Positions 1-4,972 of a DNA stretch of 5,908 nt are shown piece by piece (position 1 is the first letter of the stretch; the number at the start of each line of letters is the position of its first letter). The stretch spans positions 1 through 5,908 of the forward strand of contig CAYVCL010000114.1 of assembly GCA_964450185.1 (NCBI GenBank). Direction: 5' to 3'. Both the position numbers and the translations under genes were made by a program. A model generated the notes under the pieces. The model was not told the origin of the DNA, made no database searches, and saw only the letters and a program-made list of their open reading frames with translations. Origin of the DNA: RUG11237 sp964450185 (GTDB lineage Bacteria > Bacillota > Clostridia > Lachnospirales > Lachnospiraceae).

Positions 1-318
1 CTCTTTATATGCTACCAGAAGATTCTGAATTTGAAAAGCTGCAATTTTTCCCACCAAATATACATCATCGTTGGTACCGCTGGCAATTAGTATGTACTCC
101 AACTGATTGTCATCATATACCTTAAAGAACTGATACCCCTGTACCTCCTGGCTTTCTGCCGGTGATTCTGCAAAAGCAGTAATCGCTGCTCCACATTCTT
201 CGATTCCCTCTACAGTAGTTGCCAATACATGTCCTTCTGTATCCACAATACCAAGTTCGATTCTTGTAATAGTCTTTAATCCATCAATTGTATTTTGTAA
301 AATCTGATTTGATATCAT
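1..318 (-). CDS. CdaR/PucR-like transcriptional regulator, N-terminal part (runs off the left edge)
   Basis: The first 106 codons of a protein that continues past position 1. It begins MISNQILQNTIDGLKTITR, followed by IELGIVDTEGHVLATT at about residues 20-35 and a second hydrophobic beta-rich stretch (LEYILIASGTNDDVYLVGKIAAFQIQ) at about 74-99. A short helix, then a 'gIvD..G.vlAtt' sensor-like fold, then a helix entering the next domain, is what is seen in the N-terminal ligand-sensing region of CdaR/PucR-type regulators. Members of that family end in a PucR-type helix-turn-helix, which here would lie outside the window. The ATG is fixed by AGGAGG at 327-332, eight bases upstream. The gene is divergent from the YjfB gene across an AT-rich spacer. 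The ligand cannot be told. A different PAS/GAF-like sensor protein is the main alternative, because the DNA-binding domain is not visible. Confidence 0.65.
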   Translation of the reverse strand, partial: MISNQILQNTIDGLKTITRIELGIVDTEGHVLATTVEGIEECGAAITAFAESPAESQEVQGYQFFKVYDDNQLEYILIASGTNDDVYLVGKIAAFQIQNLLVAYKE

Positions 319-474
319 AATAGTAACCTCCTGTTTCGCTACGTACCAGTTCCACACCCCTATTCACGAAAAAGTACGTTTCTCTTTTTTCTACTTAGAA
401 CTATTTTAATACAAATTGACCAAAAAATAAAGTAAAAAAAAATATTTTTTGTGATTTTTTTCATGCAAGTTGTA

Positions 475-502
475 TATAGCTTTTCCTGACAAATTCCGAT
501 AA
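475..502 (+). promoter_or_regulatory. Candidate sigma-D (sigma-28) promoter of the yjfB-like gene
   Basis: TCCGATAA at 495-502 matches seven of eight bases of the flagellar sigma -10 consensus in its E. coli form (GCCGATAA). TATA at 475-478 sits 16 bases upstream as a partial match to the TAAA -35 element. Transcription would start near 509, just before the ribosome binding site AAGGAGGG at 512-519. The match is by eye. It gains weight because the gene downstream belongs to a family linked to motility. A sigma-A promoter could be used instead: TTGACC occurs at 416-421, but no good -10 box lies at the right distance. The rest of 319-525 is AT-rich, with long A and T runs and no other clear element. 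Confidence 0.5.
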
Positions 503-525
503 AATAAGTAAAAGGAGGGTTTTGT

Positions 526-702
526 ATGGATATTTCTGAAATCTCTGTTTCCATGAATCAGACAAGTCTTATGACTGCTGTCAGCACAGCTGTTTTAGGT
601 ATGTCACTGGATATGGTGGAAACCAGCGGTGAAAACATGGTAAAAATGATGGAATTGTCCGTAAATCCTAATGTTGGAAGCAACATTGACGTTTCAGTGT
701 AA
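526..702 (+). CDS. YjfB family putative motility protein
   Basis: A 58-residue protein beginning MDISEISVSMNQTSLMTAVS, with AVLGMSLDMVETSGENMVKMME at 18-39 and the ending SVNPNVGSNIDVSV. The start MDI-x-x-(I/L)S-x-S, the central VLG-x-(S/A)LD-x-(V/A)E segment and the final SVNPx(L/V)GxNIDV block are the pattern of the short YjfB family, also called putative motility protein. Its B. subtilis member is, to my recollection, in the sigma-D regulon; the biochemical role is unknown. The length matches the family. A strong ribosome binding site, AAGGAGGG at 512-519, precedes the ATG by six bases. The gene stands alone, is preceded by a sigma-D-like promoter and is followed at once by a hairpin terminator. 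The product is small, Met-rich and has no Cys, Trp or aromatic residues. Confidence 0.88.
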   Translation: MDISEISVSMNQTSLMTAVSTAVLGMSLDMVETSGENMVKMMELSVNPNVGSNIDVSV

Positions 703-715
703 TTACGGATTCTAA

Positions 716-754
716 AAAACGAGAGAAGGCAAATGCTTTCTCTCGTTTTCTTTT
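716..754. terminator. Bidirectional rho-independent terminator
   Basis: A 15-bp stem (716-730 with 735-749, one G-T pair) closes an AAAT tetraloop. On the plus strand it ends in TTTT-C-TTTT, 13 bases after the yjfB stop. On the minus strand the same hairpin continues into a run of T's (the A-run at 714-719), seven bases after the stop of the 78-residue gene. It therefore can end both convergent transcripts: yjfB from the left and the thioesterase-cvfB-ridA operon from the right. Confidence 0.9.
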
Positions 755-755
755 G

Positions 756-992
756 TTATTCGCAACCGGCTAAAAAAGCTTCCAAACGTTTTTTATCCGC
801 TTCTTCATATGCAACCAGTTCTAAATCTTTCATTTCTCTGTCTGCCAAAATGCCCGCCAAAGAAACATACTGGGATAATTTAGATTTCAGATTCAGGCAG
901 TCACCCTCACCGGTGTATAATTCTACTTTACCACTGCAACTGTCTATAATCTCTAAAAACTTTCCGGTATCTGCAATATGTTTTATCTTCAT
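756..992 (-). CDS. Conserved-looking small protein of unknown function, last gene of the operon
   Basis: A 78-residue protein starting MKIKHIADTGKFLEIIDSC. It predicts as an N-terminal helix, a beta segment GKVELYTGEGDCLNLKSKLSQY at 21-42, a loop, a second beta strand DLELVAYEEAD at 56-66 and a C-terminal helix ending in GCE. There is no signal peptide or membrane segment, so it is probably cytoplasmic. I do not recognise a defined domain. I recall similar short Lachnospiraceae proteins being auto-named 'polyA polymerase', but this sequence has no nucleotidyltransferase motif and is too short for that enzyme. The alternating pattern could suit a small ligand-binding or adaptor fold; this is inference. 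The start is supported by AAAGG about nine bases upstream. It lies 37 nt after ridA on the same strand and is the last gene before the shared terminator. Confidence 0.8.
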   Translation of the reverse strand: MKIKHIADTGKFLEIIDSCSGKVELYTGEGDCLNLKSKLSQYVSLAGILADREMKDLELVAYEEADKKRLEAFLAGCE

Positions 993-1029
993 GCCATGCT
1001 GCCTTTCTTTTATGATAAATTCATGCCAA

Positions 1030-1404
1030 TTATTTAATTGCCATTGCTTCTACTTCTAAAAATACATCCTTTGGAATTCTTGCTACTTCCACGCAAGAAC
1101 GTGCAGGGAAAACACCTGTAAAATATTTTGCATAGATTTCATTGATTTTTCCGAAATCTTCCATGTTTTTGATAAATACTGTAGTTTTTACTACATTTTC
1201 CATAGAACTTCCTGCATCTTTTAATAAAGCTGCCATATTAGAAAATGCCTGTTCCGCCTGTTCTTCTACGGTTGCCGGAATTTCTCCTGTAGCAGGATTT
1301 ACTGGAATCACACCGGAAGTATAAATCATTCCGTTTACTTCGATTGCCTGTGAATAAGGTCCGATTGCAGCTGGTGCGTTTGGTGTACTAATTGCTTTTT
1401 TCAT
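1030..1404 (-). CDS. ridA: RidA family 2-iminobutanoate/2-iminopropanoate deaminase
   Basis: A 124-residue protein, the usual RidA (YjgF/YER057c/UK114) length. RidA hydrolyses the reactive enamine/imine intermediates released by PLP enzymes such as threonine dehydratase, giving 2-keto acids and ammonia and protecting other PLP enzymes in the cytosol. The signature runs through the protein: GPYSQA at 15-20 (Tyr17), YTSG at 28-31, GEIP near 40 and the C-terminal block PARSCVEVARIPKDVFLEVEA from 100. Arg102 corresponds to the substrate-carboxylate-binding Arg105 of E. coli RidA, and Glu118 to its active-site Glu120. Members form trimers. The reading frame is open for five more codons, to 1419, but that upstream ATG lies over the ribosome binding site, so MKKAIS at 1404 is the chosen start. 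It lies 22 nt after cvfB. Confidence 0.95.
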   Translation of the reverse strand: MKKAISTPNAPAAIGPYSQAIEVNGMIYTSGVIPVNPATGEIPATVEEQAEQAFSNMAALLKDAGSSMENVVKTTVFIKNMEDFGKINEIYAKYFTGVFPARSCVEVARIPKDVFLEVEAMAIK

Positions 1405-1410
1405 GTTAAT

Positions 1411-1417
1411 TTCCTCC
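1411..1417 (-). promoter_or_regulatory. Ribosome binding site that fixes the ridA start
   Basis: GGAGGAA on the minus strand lies six bases before the ATG at 1404. An in-frame ATG at 1419 overlaps this site and has no ribosome binding site of its own at a workable distance, so the longer 129-residue reading should be rejected. Confidence 0.85.
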
Positions 1418-1426
1418 ATATATATG

Positions 1427-2263
1427 TTATTTTAATTTAATTGCATTTGTGGTAATTTCGATTTTTCCTGCCTTTAACAAGTGTCCTATGGCACGTTTGA
1501 AGGCATTTTTACTCATCTGGAACTGTTCTTTGATTACTTCCGGTTCCACGGTTTTATCCGTAAATGGGAAGCTTCCGCCTTGTTCTTTTAGTTCCTTCAA
1601 TATATATTCTGCATCATCATCCATCTGCAAATATGCTTTCTGACGCATACATAAATCCAGTTTTCCGTCTTCTTTTACTGCGGTAACTCTGGCTTCCACC
1701 ACATCACCGATATGCATTTTTCCGAAGACATCTTTCTTTGGAATTCTGGCAGAATAAATATCATCTACTGCCACATATACTCCAAAATCTTTTGTTACAT
1801 CATAGACAATTCCTTTTACCATATCATCTTTCATGTATGGAGAATCTGTTCTTAAATGACCGTATACTTTCATGGTCGCACATAATCTGCTGCTCTTATC
1901 CACATACAGGCATACCAGACAGGAATCTCCTGCTTTTACCGGATATGACTGTTCTTTAAACGGAAGTAGCAAATCCTTTTCCAGCCCCCAGTCTAAGAAG
2001 GCACCGATTTTACTTACTTCTTTTACTTTCAGTACTGCCGGTTTTCCAATCTGGATATATGGTTCGTTTACCGTAGCAATCATGCGGTCAGAAGAATCTT
2101 TATACAAAAATACTTCTATAGAATCAGACAATTCCAATTCTTTTGGCACTTGCTTTTTGGGTAACAACACTTTTTCTTCGCTGTTCATCTTTTCTGCCAG
2201 ATAAACACCAAATTCTACTTCTTTTATCATTACAAGCGTCTGCTTTTTTCCTAATTTTAACAT
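1427..2263 (-). CDS. cvfB: CvfB-like S1 domain RNA-binding protein
   Basis: A 278-residue protein with the CvfB/YitL layout: three S1-like OB-fold segments and a C-terminal winged helix. The first spans about 1-66 (MIKEVEFGVYLAEK, then VLLPKKQVP). The second spans about 70-133 (GKPAVLKVKEVSKIGAFLDWG, LLLPFKEQ). The third spans about 145-208 (VKGIVYDVTKDFGVYVAVDD, ARIPKKDVFG). The winged helix is at about 215-278 (VIKEQFQMSKNAFKRAIGHLLKAGKIEI). The 'GaFlDwG...llP' and 'FGvyVa...ariP' repeats are typical S1 cores. S. aureus CvfB binds RNA and affects virulence-factor expression; the role in commensal Clostridia is less clear, probably post-transcriptional. The ATG follows AGGAAG closely; Met12 is a possible alternative start. 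The gene begins 13 nt after the thioesterase stop, so the two are surely co-transcribed. Length is normal and no key region is missing. Confidence 0.9.
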   Translation of the reverse strand: MLKLGKKQTLVMIKEVEFGVYLAEKMNSEEKVLLPKKQVPKELELSDSIEVFLYKDSSDRMIATVNEPYIQIGKPAVLKVKEVSKIGAFLDWGLEKDLLLPFKEQSYPVKAGDSCLVCLYVDKSSRLCATMKVYGHLRTDSPYMKDDMVKGIVYDVTKDFGVYVAVDDIYSARIPKKDVFGKMHIGDVVEARVTAVKEDGKLDLCMRQKAYLQMDDDAEYILKELKEQGGSFPFTDKTVEPEVIKEQFQMSKNAFKRAIGHLLKAGKIEITTNAIKLK

Positions 2264-2276
2264 ATCTTCCTGCTTT

Positions 2277-2993
2277 CTAACCTTTTGCCAATAGAAATTC
2301 TATGACAGCAAAGGCTTTATTTTCTTCGTTATTTAATGTGACTACATAGCGGTTATGTTCTTTGTATACTGTGGGATAAATGGTATCTCCCGCCATGGCT
2401 GATTTTTTGTATTCTGCACGCATTTGCTTTACGTGAATTTCTTCTTCGATTACTGCATATGCCATATTTAAATACTGGGAGTTGTTCATATGACCGTTGG
2501 TGTCTATCTGATAATTCTGCACAAAGTAAGACGGACAGCTCACTGGTTCTACTTCCGGAATATCTATTTTCATGTCAGCATATTCCATAGGAAGTTTTTC
2601 TTCTATCTGATACTTTTCTGCATGCTCCGGATTCACACGCAGAGGAACCATTTTTTCTTCATCCATATAAATCCATACAGAATTTGCATAAGCCACACAG
2701 GCTCCGCTTTCGTCATACATCATAAAATTACGATAACCAAATGCCCGTTTAAAGTCATATGCTTTTGTGGCTATTTTGATTTTTTCTCCATATTTCGGAT
2801 ATCTTTCCACCACGATCTGCCAGGACAGTAACACCCATACCCTTTTCTCTGACGCCAGAAAATCGATTCCATACCCTATGGATTCTGAATGAAATATGGT
2901 GCAATCCTGAAAGTAATTTAGAATTGCTTCTAATTTTAGTTTTCCGTCTTTTCCTATTTCACTGTATCTGACACGACTATCAAATTCGTACAT
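2277..2993 (-). CDS. Acyl-ACP thioesterase
   Basis: A 238-residue cytoplasmic protein of the acyl-ACP thioesterase family (double hotdog fold), which hydrolyses acyl-ACP to free fatty acid and ACP and so ends fatty acid chain extension. The N-terminal hotdog (about 1-120) holds DCTIFHSESIGYGIDFL at 30-46 and WVLLSWQIVVERYP at 53-66. The C-terminal hotdog has YQIDTNGHMNNSQYL at 161-175, with Asp164, Asn166 and His168 where plant FatA/FatB enzymes have their catalytic Asp-Asn-His. Glu194 in AEYKKSA matches their conserved EYxxE(C) glutamate. The start at 2993 follows AGGAGG by five bases. The frame stays open to 3173, but that extension reads through the terminator and the tRNA gene, so it is not real. 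First gene of the operon with cvfB, ridA and the 78-residue gene. Chain-length preference cannot be read from the sequence. Confidence 0.94.
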   Translation of the reverse strand: MYEFDSRVRYSEIGKDGKLKLEAILNYFQDCTIFHSESIGYGIDFLASEKRVWVLLSWQIVVERYPKYGEKIKIATKAYDFKRAFGYRNFMMYDESGACVAYANSVWIYMDEEKMVPLRVNPEHAEKYQIEEKLPMEYADMKIDIPEVEPVSCPSYFVQNYQIDTNGHMNNSQYLNMAYAVIEEEIHVKQMRAEYKKSAMAGDTIYPTVYKEHNRYVVTLNNEENKAFAVIEFLLAKG

Positions 2994-2998
2994 TGCTA

Positions 2999-3004
2999 CC
3001 TCCT
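2999..3004 (-). promoter_or_regulatory. Ribosome binding site that fixes the thioesterase start
   Basis: AGGAGG on the minus strand, five bases before the ATG at 2993. It rules out the longer reading frame that extends upstream to 3173 across the terminator and tRNA. Confidence 0.9.
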
Positions 3005-3035
3005 GACATTTTTGCTTCAAAAACCTGATGTTTCT

Positions 3036-3064
3036 ATTTTGCTTCTGTTTGTCCAAAATGTCAA
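3036..3064 (-). promoter_or_regulatory. Sigma-A promoter of the thioesterase-cvfB-ridA operon
   Basis: On the minus strand, TTGACA (3059-3064, full consensus) is followed after exactly 17 bases by CAAAAT (3036-3041, four of six). The predicted start near 3029 gives a leader of about 36 nt to the thioesterase ATG, enough for the AGGAGG site. It lies just past the tRNA terminator, as expected for an operon with its own promoter. No operator or riboswitch is seen in the short leader. Confidence 0.75.
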
Positions 3065-3071
3065 GATGTAT

Positions 3072-3109
3072 AAACGAAATAAGAGAACGGATAACATCCA
3101 TTCTCTTAT
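3072..3109 (-). terminator. Terminator downstream of tRNA-Gln
   Basis: On the minus strand a 14-bp stem (3096-3109 with 3079-3092, one U-G pair) closes a three-base loop and is followed by the moderately T-rich TTTCGTTTA. It starts six bases after the tRNA 3' end. The T run is interrupted by CG, so termination may be incomplete and some read-through into the thioesterase operon is possible. The opposite strand has no T run after the stem. Confidence 0.75.
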
Positions 3110-3115
3110 CATTAA

Positions 3116-3187
3116 CAGGGCTACAAGGATTCGAACCTTGAAATGCTGGAGTCAGAGTCCAGTGCCTTACCATTTGGCGATAGCCCT
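3116..3187 (-). tRNA. tRNA-Gln (anticodon CUG)
   Basis: A 72-base cloverleaf on the minus strand. The acceptor stem AGGGCTA pairs perfectly with TAGCCCT. The D arm is GCC-AAATGGTAA-GGC. The anticodon arm is CTGGA-CTCTGAC-TCCAG, with anticodon CTG at 3155-3153, reading the codon CAG. A five-base variable region follows. The T arm is CAAGG-TTCGAAT-CCTTG. The discriminator base is G, as in other glutamine tRNAs, and the overall sequence resembles bacterial tRNA-Gln genes. The 3' CCA is not encoded (the next bases are TTA), so it would be added by the CCA-adding enzyme. A1-U72 replaces the usual U1-A72, which keeps a weak first pair, as tRNA-Gln normally has. It is a single gene with its own promoter and terminator. 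It reads CAG; CAA would need a separate tRNA-Gln(UUG) elsewhere. Confidence 0.95.
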
Positions 3188-3220
3188 TTATTCATTTGCT
3201 TTCCCTCAAGCACAAATATG

Positions 3221-3249
3221 ATTATATATGATGTTTTCCAAAAATGCAA
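3221..3249 (-). promoter_or_regulatory. Promoter of tRNA-Gln
   Basis: On the minus strand, TTGCAT (3244-3249) and a perfect TATAAT (3221-3226) are separated by 17 bases. Transcription would start near 3214, about 27 nt before the mature 5' end, leaving a short leader for RNase P to remove. Upstream of the -35 on the minus strand lie A-tracts, which may act as an UP element. Confidence 0.85.
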
Positions 3250-3253
3250 GTAC

Positions 3254-3305
3254 TTTTTTCAAATTTTTTTAAATTTTTTTATTTTTTTCGTTTTTTTGAA
3301 TTTTT
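3254..3305. other. Roughly helically spaced T-tracts between two divergent promoters
   Basis: Six T-tracts of 5-7 bases (3254-3259, 3264-3270, 3274-3280, 3282-3288, 3291-3297, 3301-3305) have centres 8-10.5 bases apart, close to one helical turn. Phased A/T-tracts bend DNA. On the minus strand they are A-tracts directly upstream of the tRNA -35 box, the place where the RNA polymerase alpha subunit contacts UP elements. The same DNA lies upstream of the plus-strand methyltransferase promoter. The spacing is read directly; bending and promoter activation are inference. Confidence 0.5.
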
Positions 3306-3328
3306 CGTATATTTTACGCCGGTAAAAA

Positions 3329-3357
3329 TTGAATCTGCAAACCTTTTATGATATGAT
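3329..3357 (+). promoter_or_regulatory. Sigma-A promoter of the methyltransferase gene
   Basis: TTGAAT (3329-3334) and TATGAT (3352-3357) are separated by 17 bases. Each matches five, or nearly five, of six consensus bases. Transcription would start near 3364, giving a leader of about 36 nt to the ATG at 3400. Confidence 0.8.
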
Positions 3358-3399
3358 GACTAAGATATTTTAGAAGTTTACAACAGAAAGGAAACCGAT

Positions 3400-4257
3400 A
3401 TGTGGATTGCAGATCAATGGAAAGACTATCAGGTATTAGATACTTCCCGCGGTGAAAAATTAGAACGCTGGGGTGATTACATTTTAGTTCGTCCGGACCC
3501 ACAGGTCATTTGGGACACAAAACGTGAAAACAAAAACTGGAAAAAGAAGAACGGACATTATCATAGAAGTTCTAAAGGTGGCGGCGAATGGGAATTTTTC
3601 GATTTACCAGAGCAGTGGAGCATTCATTATAAGGATTTAACTTTCCAGTTAAAGCCTTTTAGTTTCAAGCACACCGGACTTTTTCCGGAGCAGGCAGTAA
3701 ACTGGGACTGGTTTTCTGAAAAAATCCGCAAAGCCAACCGTCCGGTGAAAGTATTGAATCTCTTTGCTTATACCGGAGGTGCTACGTTAGCTGCCGCTTC
3801 TGCCGGTGCAAGTGTCACTCACGTGGATGCCTCCAAGGGTATGGTTACCTGGGCAAAAGAAAATGCCAAATCTTCCGGTCTGGCAGATGCTCCAATCCGT
3901 TGGCTGGTGGATGACTGTGTAAAGTTTGTAGAACGTGAAATTCGCAGAGGCAATAAATACGATGCCATTATTATGGACCCGCCATCTTACGGCAGAGGAC
4001 CAAAGGGTGAAATCTGGAAAATCGAAGAATCCTTGTATCCTTTTGTGAAACTGTGTACTCAGATTCTTGCGGACAAGCCTTTATTTTTCCTGATTAATTC
4101 CTATACCACAGGACTGGCTCCTTCTGTTTTAACATATATTCTGTCCACAGAATTAAAACAATTTGGAGGTCATGTAACTGCAGATGAAATCGGTCTTCCG
4201 GTAAAAGACAGCGGACTGGTTCTTCCATGCGGTGCTTCCGGACGTTGGGAAGCGTAA
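3400..4257 (+). CDS. Class I SAM-dependent methyltransferase, RlmI/RlmK-like
   Basis: A 285-residue protein. The SAM-binding motif I is VLNLFAYTGGATLAAASAGA at 118-137, followed by the acidic motif II THVDAS (Asp143). Motif IV, DPPSYGRG, is at 193-200. FAYTGG and DPPSYG are typical of the 23S rRNA methyltransferases RlmI and RlmK(L) and their relatives. The catalytic-Cys pattern of m5C enzymes is not clear, so the modified base is uncertain. The N-terminal 110 residues (WGDYILVRPDPQVIWD, KHTGLFPEQAVNWDWF) replace the PUA domain found at the start of E. coli RlmI; length fits the stand-alone bacterial family. AAAGGAAA lies upstream of the ATG at a normal distance, and an own promoter is seen. 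The gene is monocistronic and convergent with the DUF1287 gene, with 9 bp between stop codons. Substrate is most likely rRNA by analogy, but unproven. Confidence 0.88.
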   Translation: MWIADQWKDYQVLDTSRGEKLERWGDYILVRPDPQVIWDTKRENKNWKKKNGHYHRSSKGGGEWEFFDLPEQWSIHYKDLTFQLKPFSFKHTGLFPEQAVNWDWFSEKIRKANRPVKVLNLFAYTGGATLAAASAGASVTHVDASKGMVTWAKENAKSSGLADAPIRWLVDDCVKFVEREIRRGNKYDAIIMDPPSYGRGPKGEIWKIEESLYPFVKLCTQILADKPLFFLINSYTTGLAPSVLTYILSTELKQFGGHVTADEIGLPVKDSGLVLPCGASGRWEA

Positions 4258-4266
4258 ACCACAAGT

Positions 4267-4956
4267 TTATTTATTGTTTCTATTGGTGTTCCCTATACGG
4301 TAATGCCCGACGATATCATTTCGGCTCTCTAAGATATCTTCTTCATAGGTTGCCTGAAATGAATCGTTGTGGTGAATTACATAGGGAACACCATTTTTAT
4401 TGCGTCGGTCGGATATGACACCAATATGATTCTCAAAGATTACAATATCTCCACCCTGCCATTCTTCTATCTTGGAAATATCCACAGTCAGCGAGCTTGC
4501 CGTATGGCTAAAATACACTTTAAGATTTTTCACACGGCGAAAATCAATATTGGCATCCGGTTCTTCTATATTATAATATTTAGGATTTTCAGCAATGTCT
4601 TCCTGCACAAGTTCCATCAAATCATATCCTGCTGCCACCATTGCATTTGCAACCACATCGGTACATACTCCATATCCATCATTGGGATAACCTGTATTAT
4701 AGTATTTGCTTTTATATTTCGGTGTGGTTGCAATATAGTCTAACGTTCCCTGAAGAATGTCGCTCTGGTCATCAAGACCATCTCCATCTTGGTCATTTGC
4801 ACTCGTTACAGCAGGTATTCTTACGTCATACTTATCTTGTAGTCGTTCTGCTGATGTTCCCTGTATCATACTTATCCCAAAGAAAGCACCAACTCCTGTC
4901 AATACAAGAAAGACAATAACCAAAGTAACAATGACTACTCTTTTGTTGCTTGTCAT
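4267..4956 (-). CDS. Membrane-anchored DUF1287 (NlpC/P60-like) protein
   Basis: A 229-residue protein. Residues 5-32 form one strongly hydrophobic segment after a short Lys/Arg N-terminus, so it is probably a signal anchor with the rest outside the cell. Next is NDQDGDGLDDQSD at 54-66, a D-x-DGDG-x-D pattern like thrombospondin type 3 or EF-hand calcium loops. Residues 67-222 match DUF1287, as in E. coli YijF: YGVCTDVVANAMVAAGYDL (Cys98), PDANIDFRRVKNLKVYF, WQGGDIVIFENHIGVISD (His177), VIHHN and GHYRIG. Cys98 and His177 lie where NlpC/P60-type amidases carry their catalytic pair, so a cell-wall hydrolase or amidase role is plausible, but the family's activity is not established to my knowledge. 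AGAGG precedes the ATG by about nine bases. It starts 16 nt after the coiled-coil gene, suggesting one transcript. No clear terminator follows. Confidence 0.88.
   Translation of the reverse strand: MTSNKRVVIVTLVIVFLVLTGVGAFFGISMIQGTSAERLQDKYDVRIPAVTSANDQDGDGLDDQSDILQGTLDYIATTPKYKSKYYNTGYPNDGYGVCTDVVANAMVAAGYDLMELVQEDIAENPKYYNIEEPDANIDFRRVKNLKVYFSHTASSLTVDISKIEEWQGGDIVIFENHIGVISDRRNKNGVPYVIHHNDSFQATYEEDILESRNDIVGHYRIGNTNRNNK
4284..4393. repeat. 13-bp perfect inverted repeat inside the DUF1287 gene
   Basis: TGGTGTTCCCTAT at 4284-4296 is the exact reverse complement of ATAGGGAACACCA at 4381-4393, with 87 - 3 = 84 bases (4297-4380) between. Both arms are coding: on the minus strand the right arm encodes part of NGVPY and the left arm part of RIGNTN at the C-terminus. 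It may form a long-range RNA hairpin near the 3' end of the mRNA, may be an inversion site, or may be chance. Confidence 0.6.
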
Positions 4957-4972
4957 ATCACTTTTCCTCTCA

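Noticed and set aside
341..379. 6-bp inverted repeat ACGTAC / GTACGT in the leader of the CdaR/PucR-like gene
   Set aside because: Short, with a 27-base loop and no further pairing; expected by chance. Not called an operator or riboswitch.
360..554. 64-residue minus-strand open frame
   Set aside because: It lies over the AT-rich spacer, the sigma-D-like promoter and the start of yjfB, is low complexity, and has no ribosome binding site.
733..1059. Plus-strand open frame of 108 residues
   Set aside because: Antisense shadow of the 78-residue gene. It starts inside the terminator hairpin and has Ser/Phe-rich, unlikely composition.
2994..3173. In-frame upstream extension of the thioesterase reading frame
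   Set aside because: It translates the terminator hairpin and most of the tRNA-Gln gene (giving FQGSNPCSP, a typical tRNA T-arm translation). The ATG at 2993 has AGGAGG.
4235..4254. GCTTCC / GGAAGC hairpin at the end of the methyltransferase gene
   Set aside because: Six base pairs within coding sequence and no T run on either strand.
4255..4269. Small hairpin TAAAC-CACAA-GTTTA between the convergent stop codons
   Set aside because: Only five AT-rich base pairs; too weak for a terminator despite the T-rich bases that follow.
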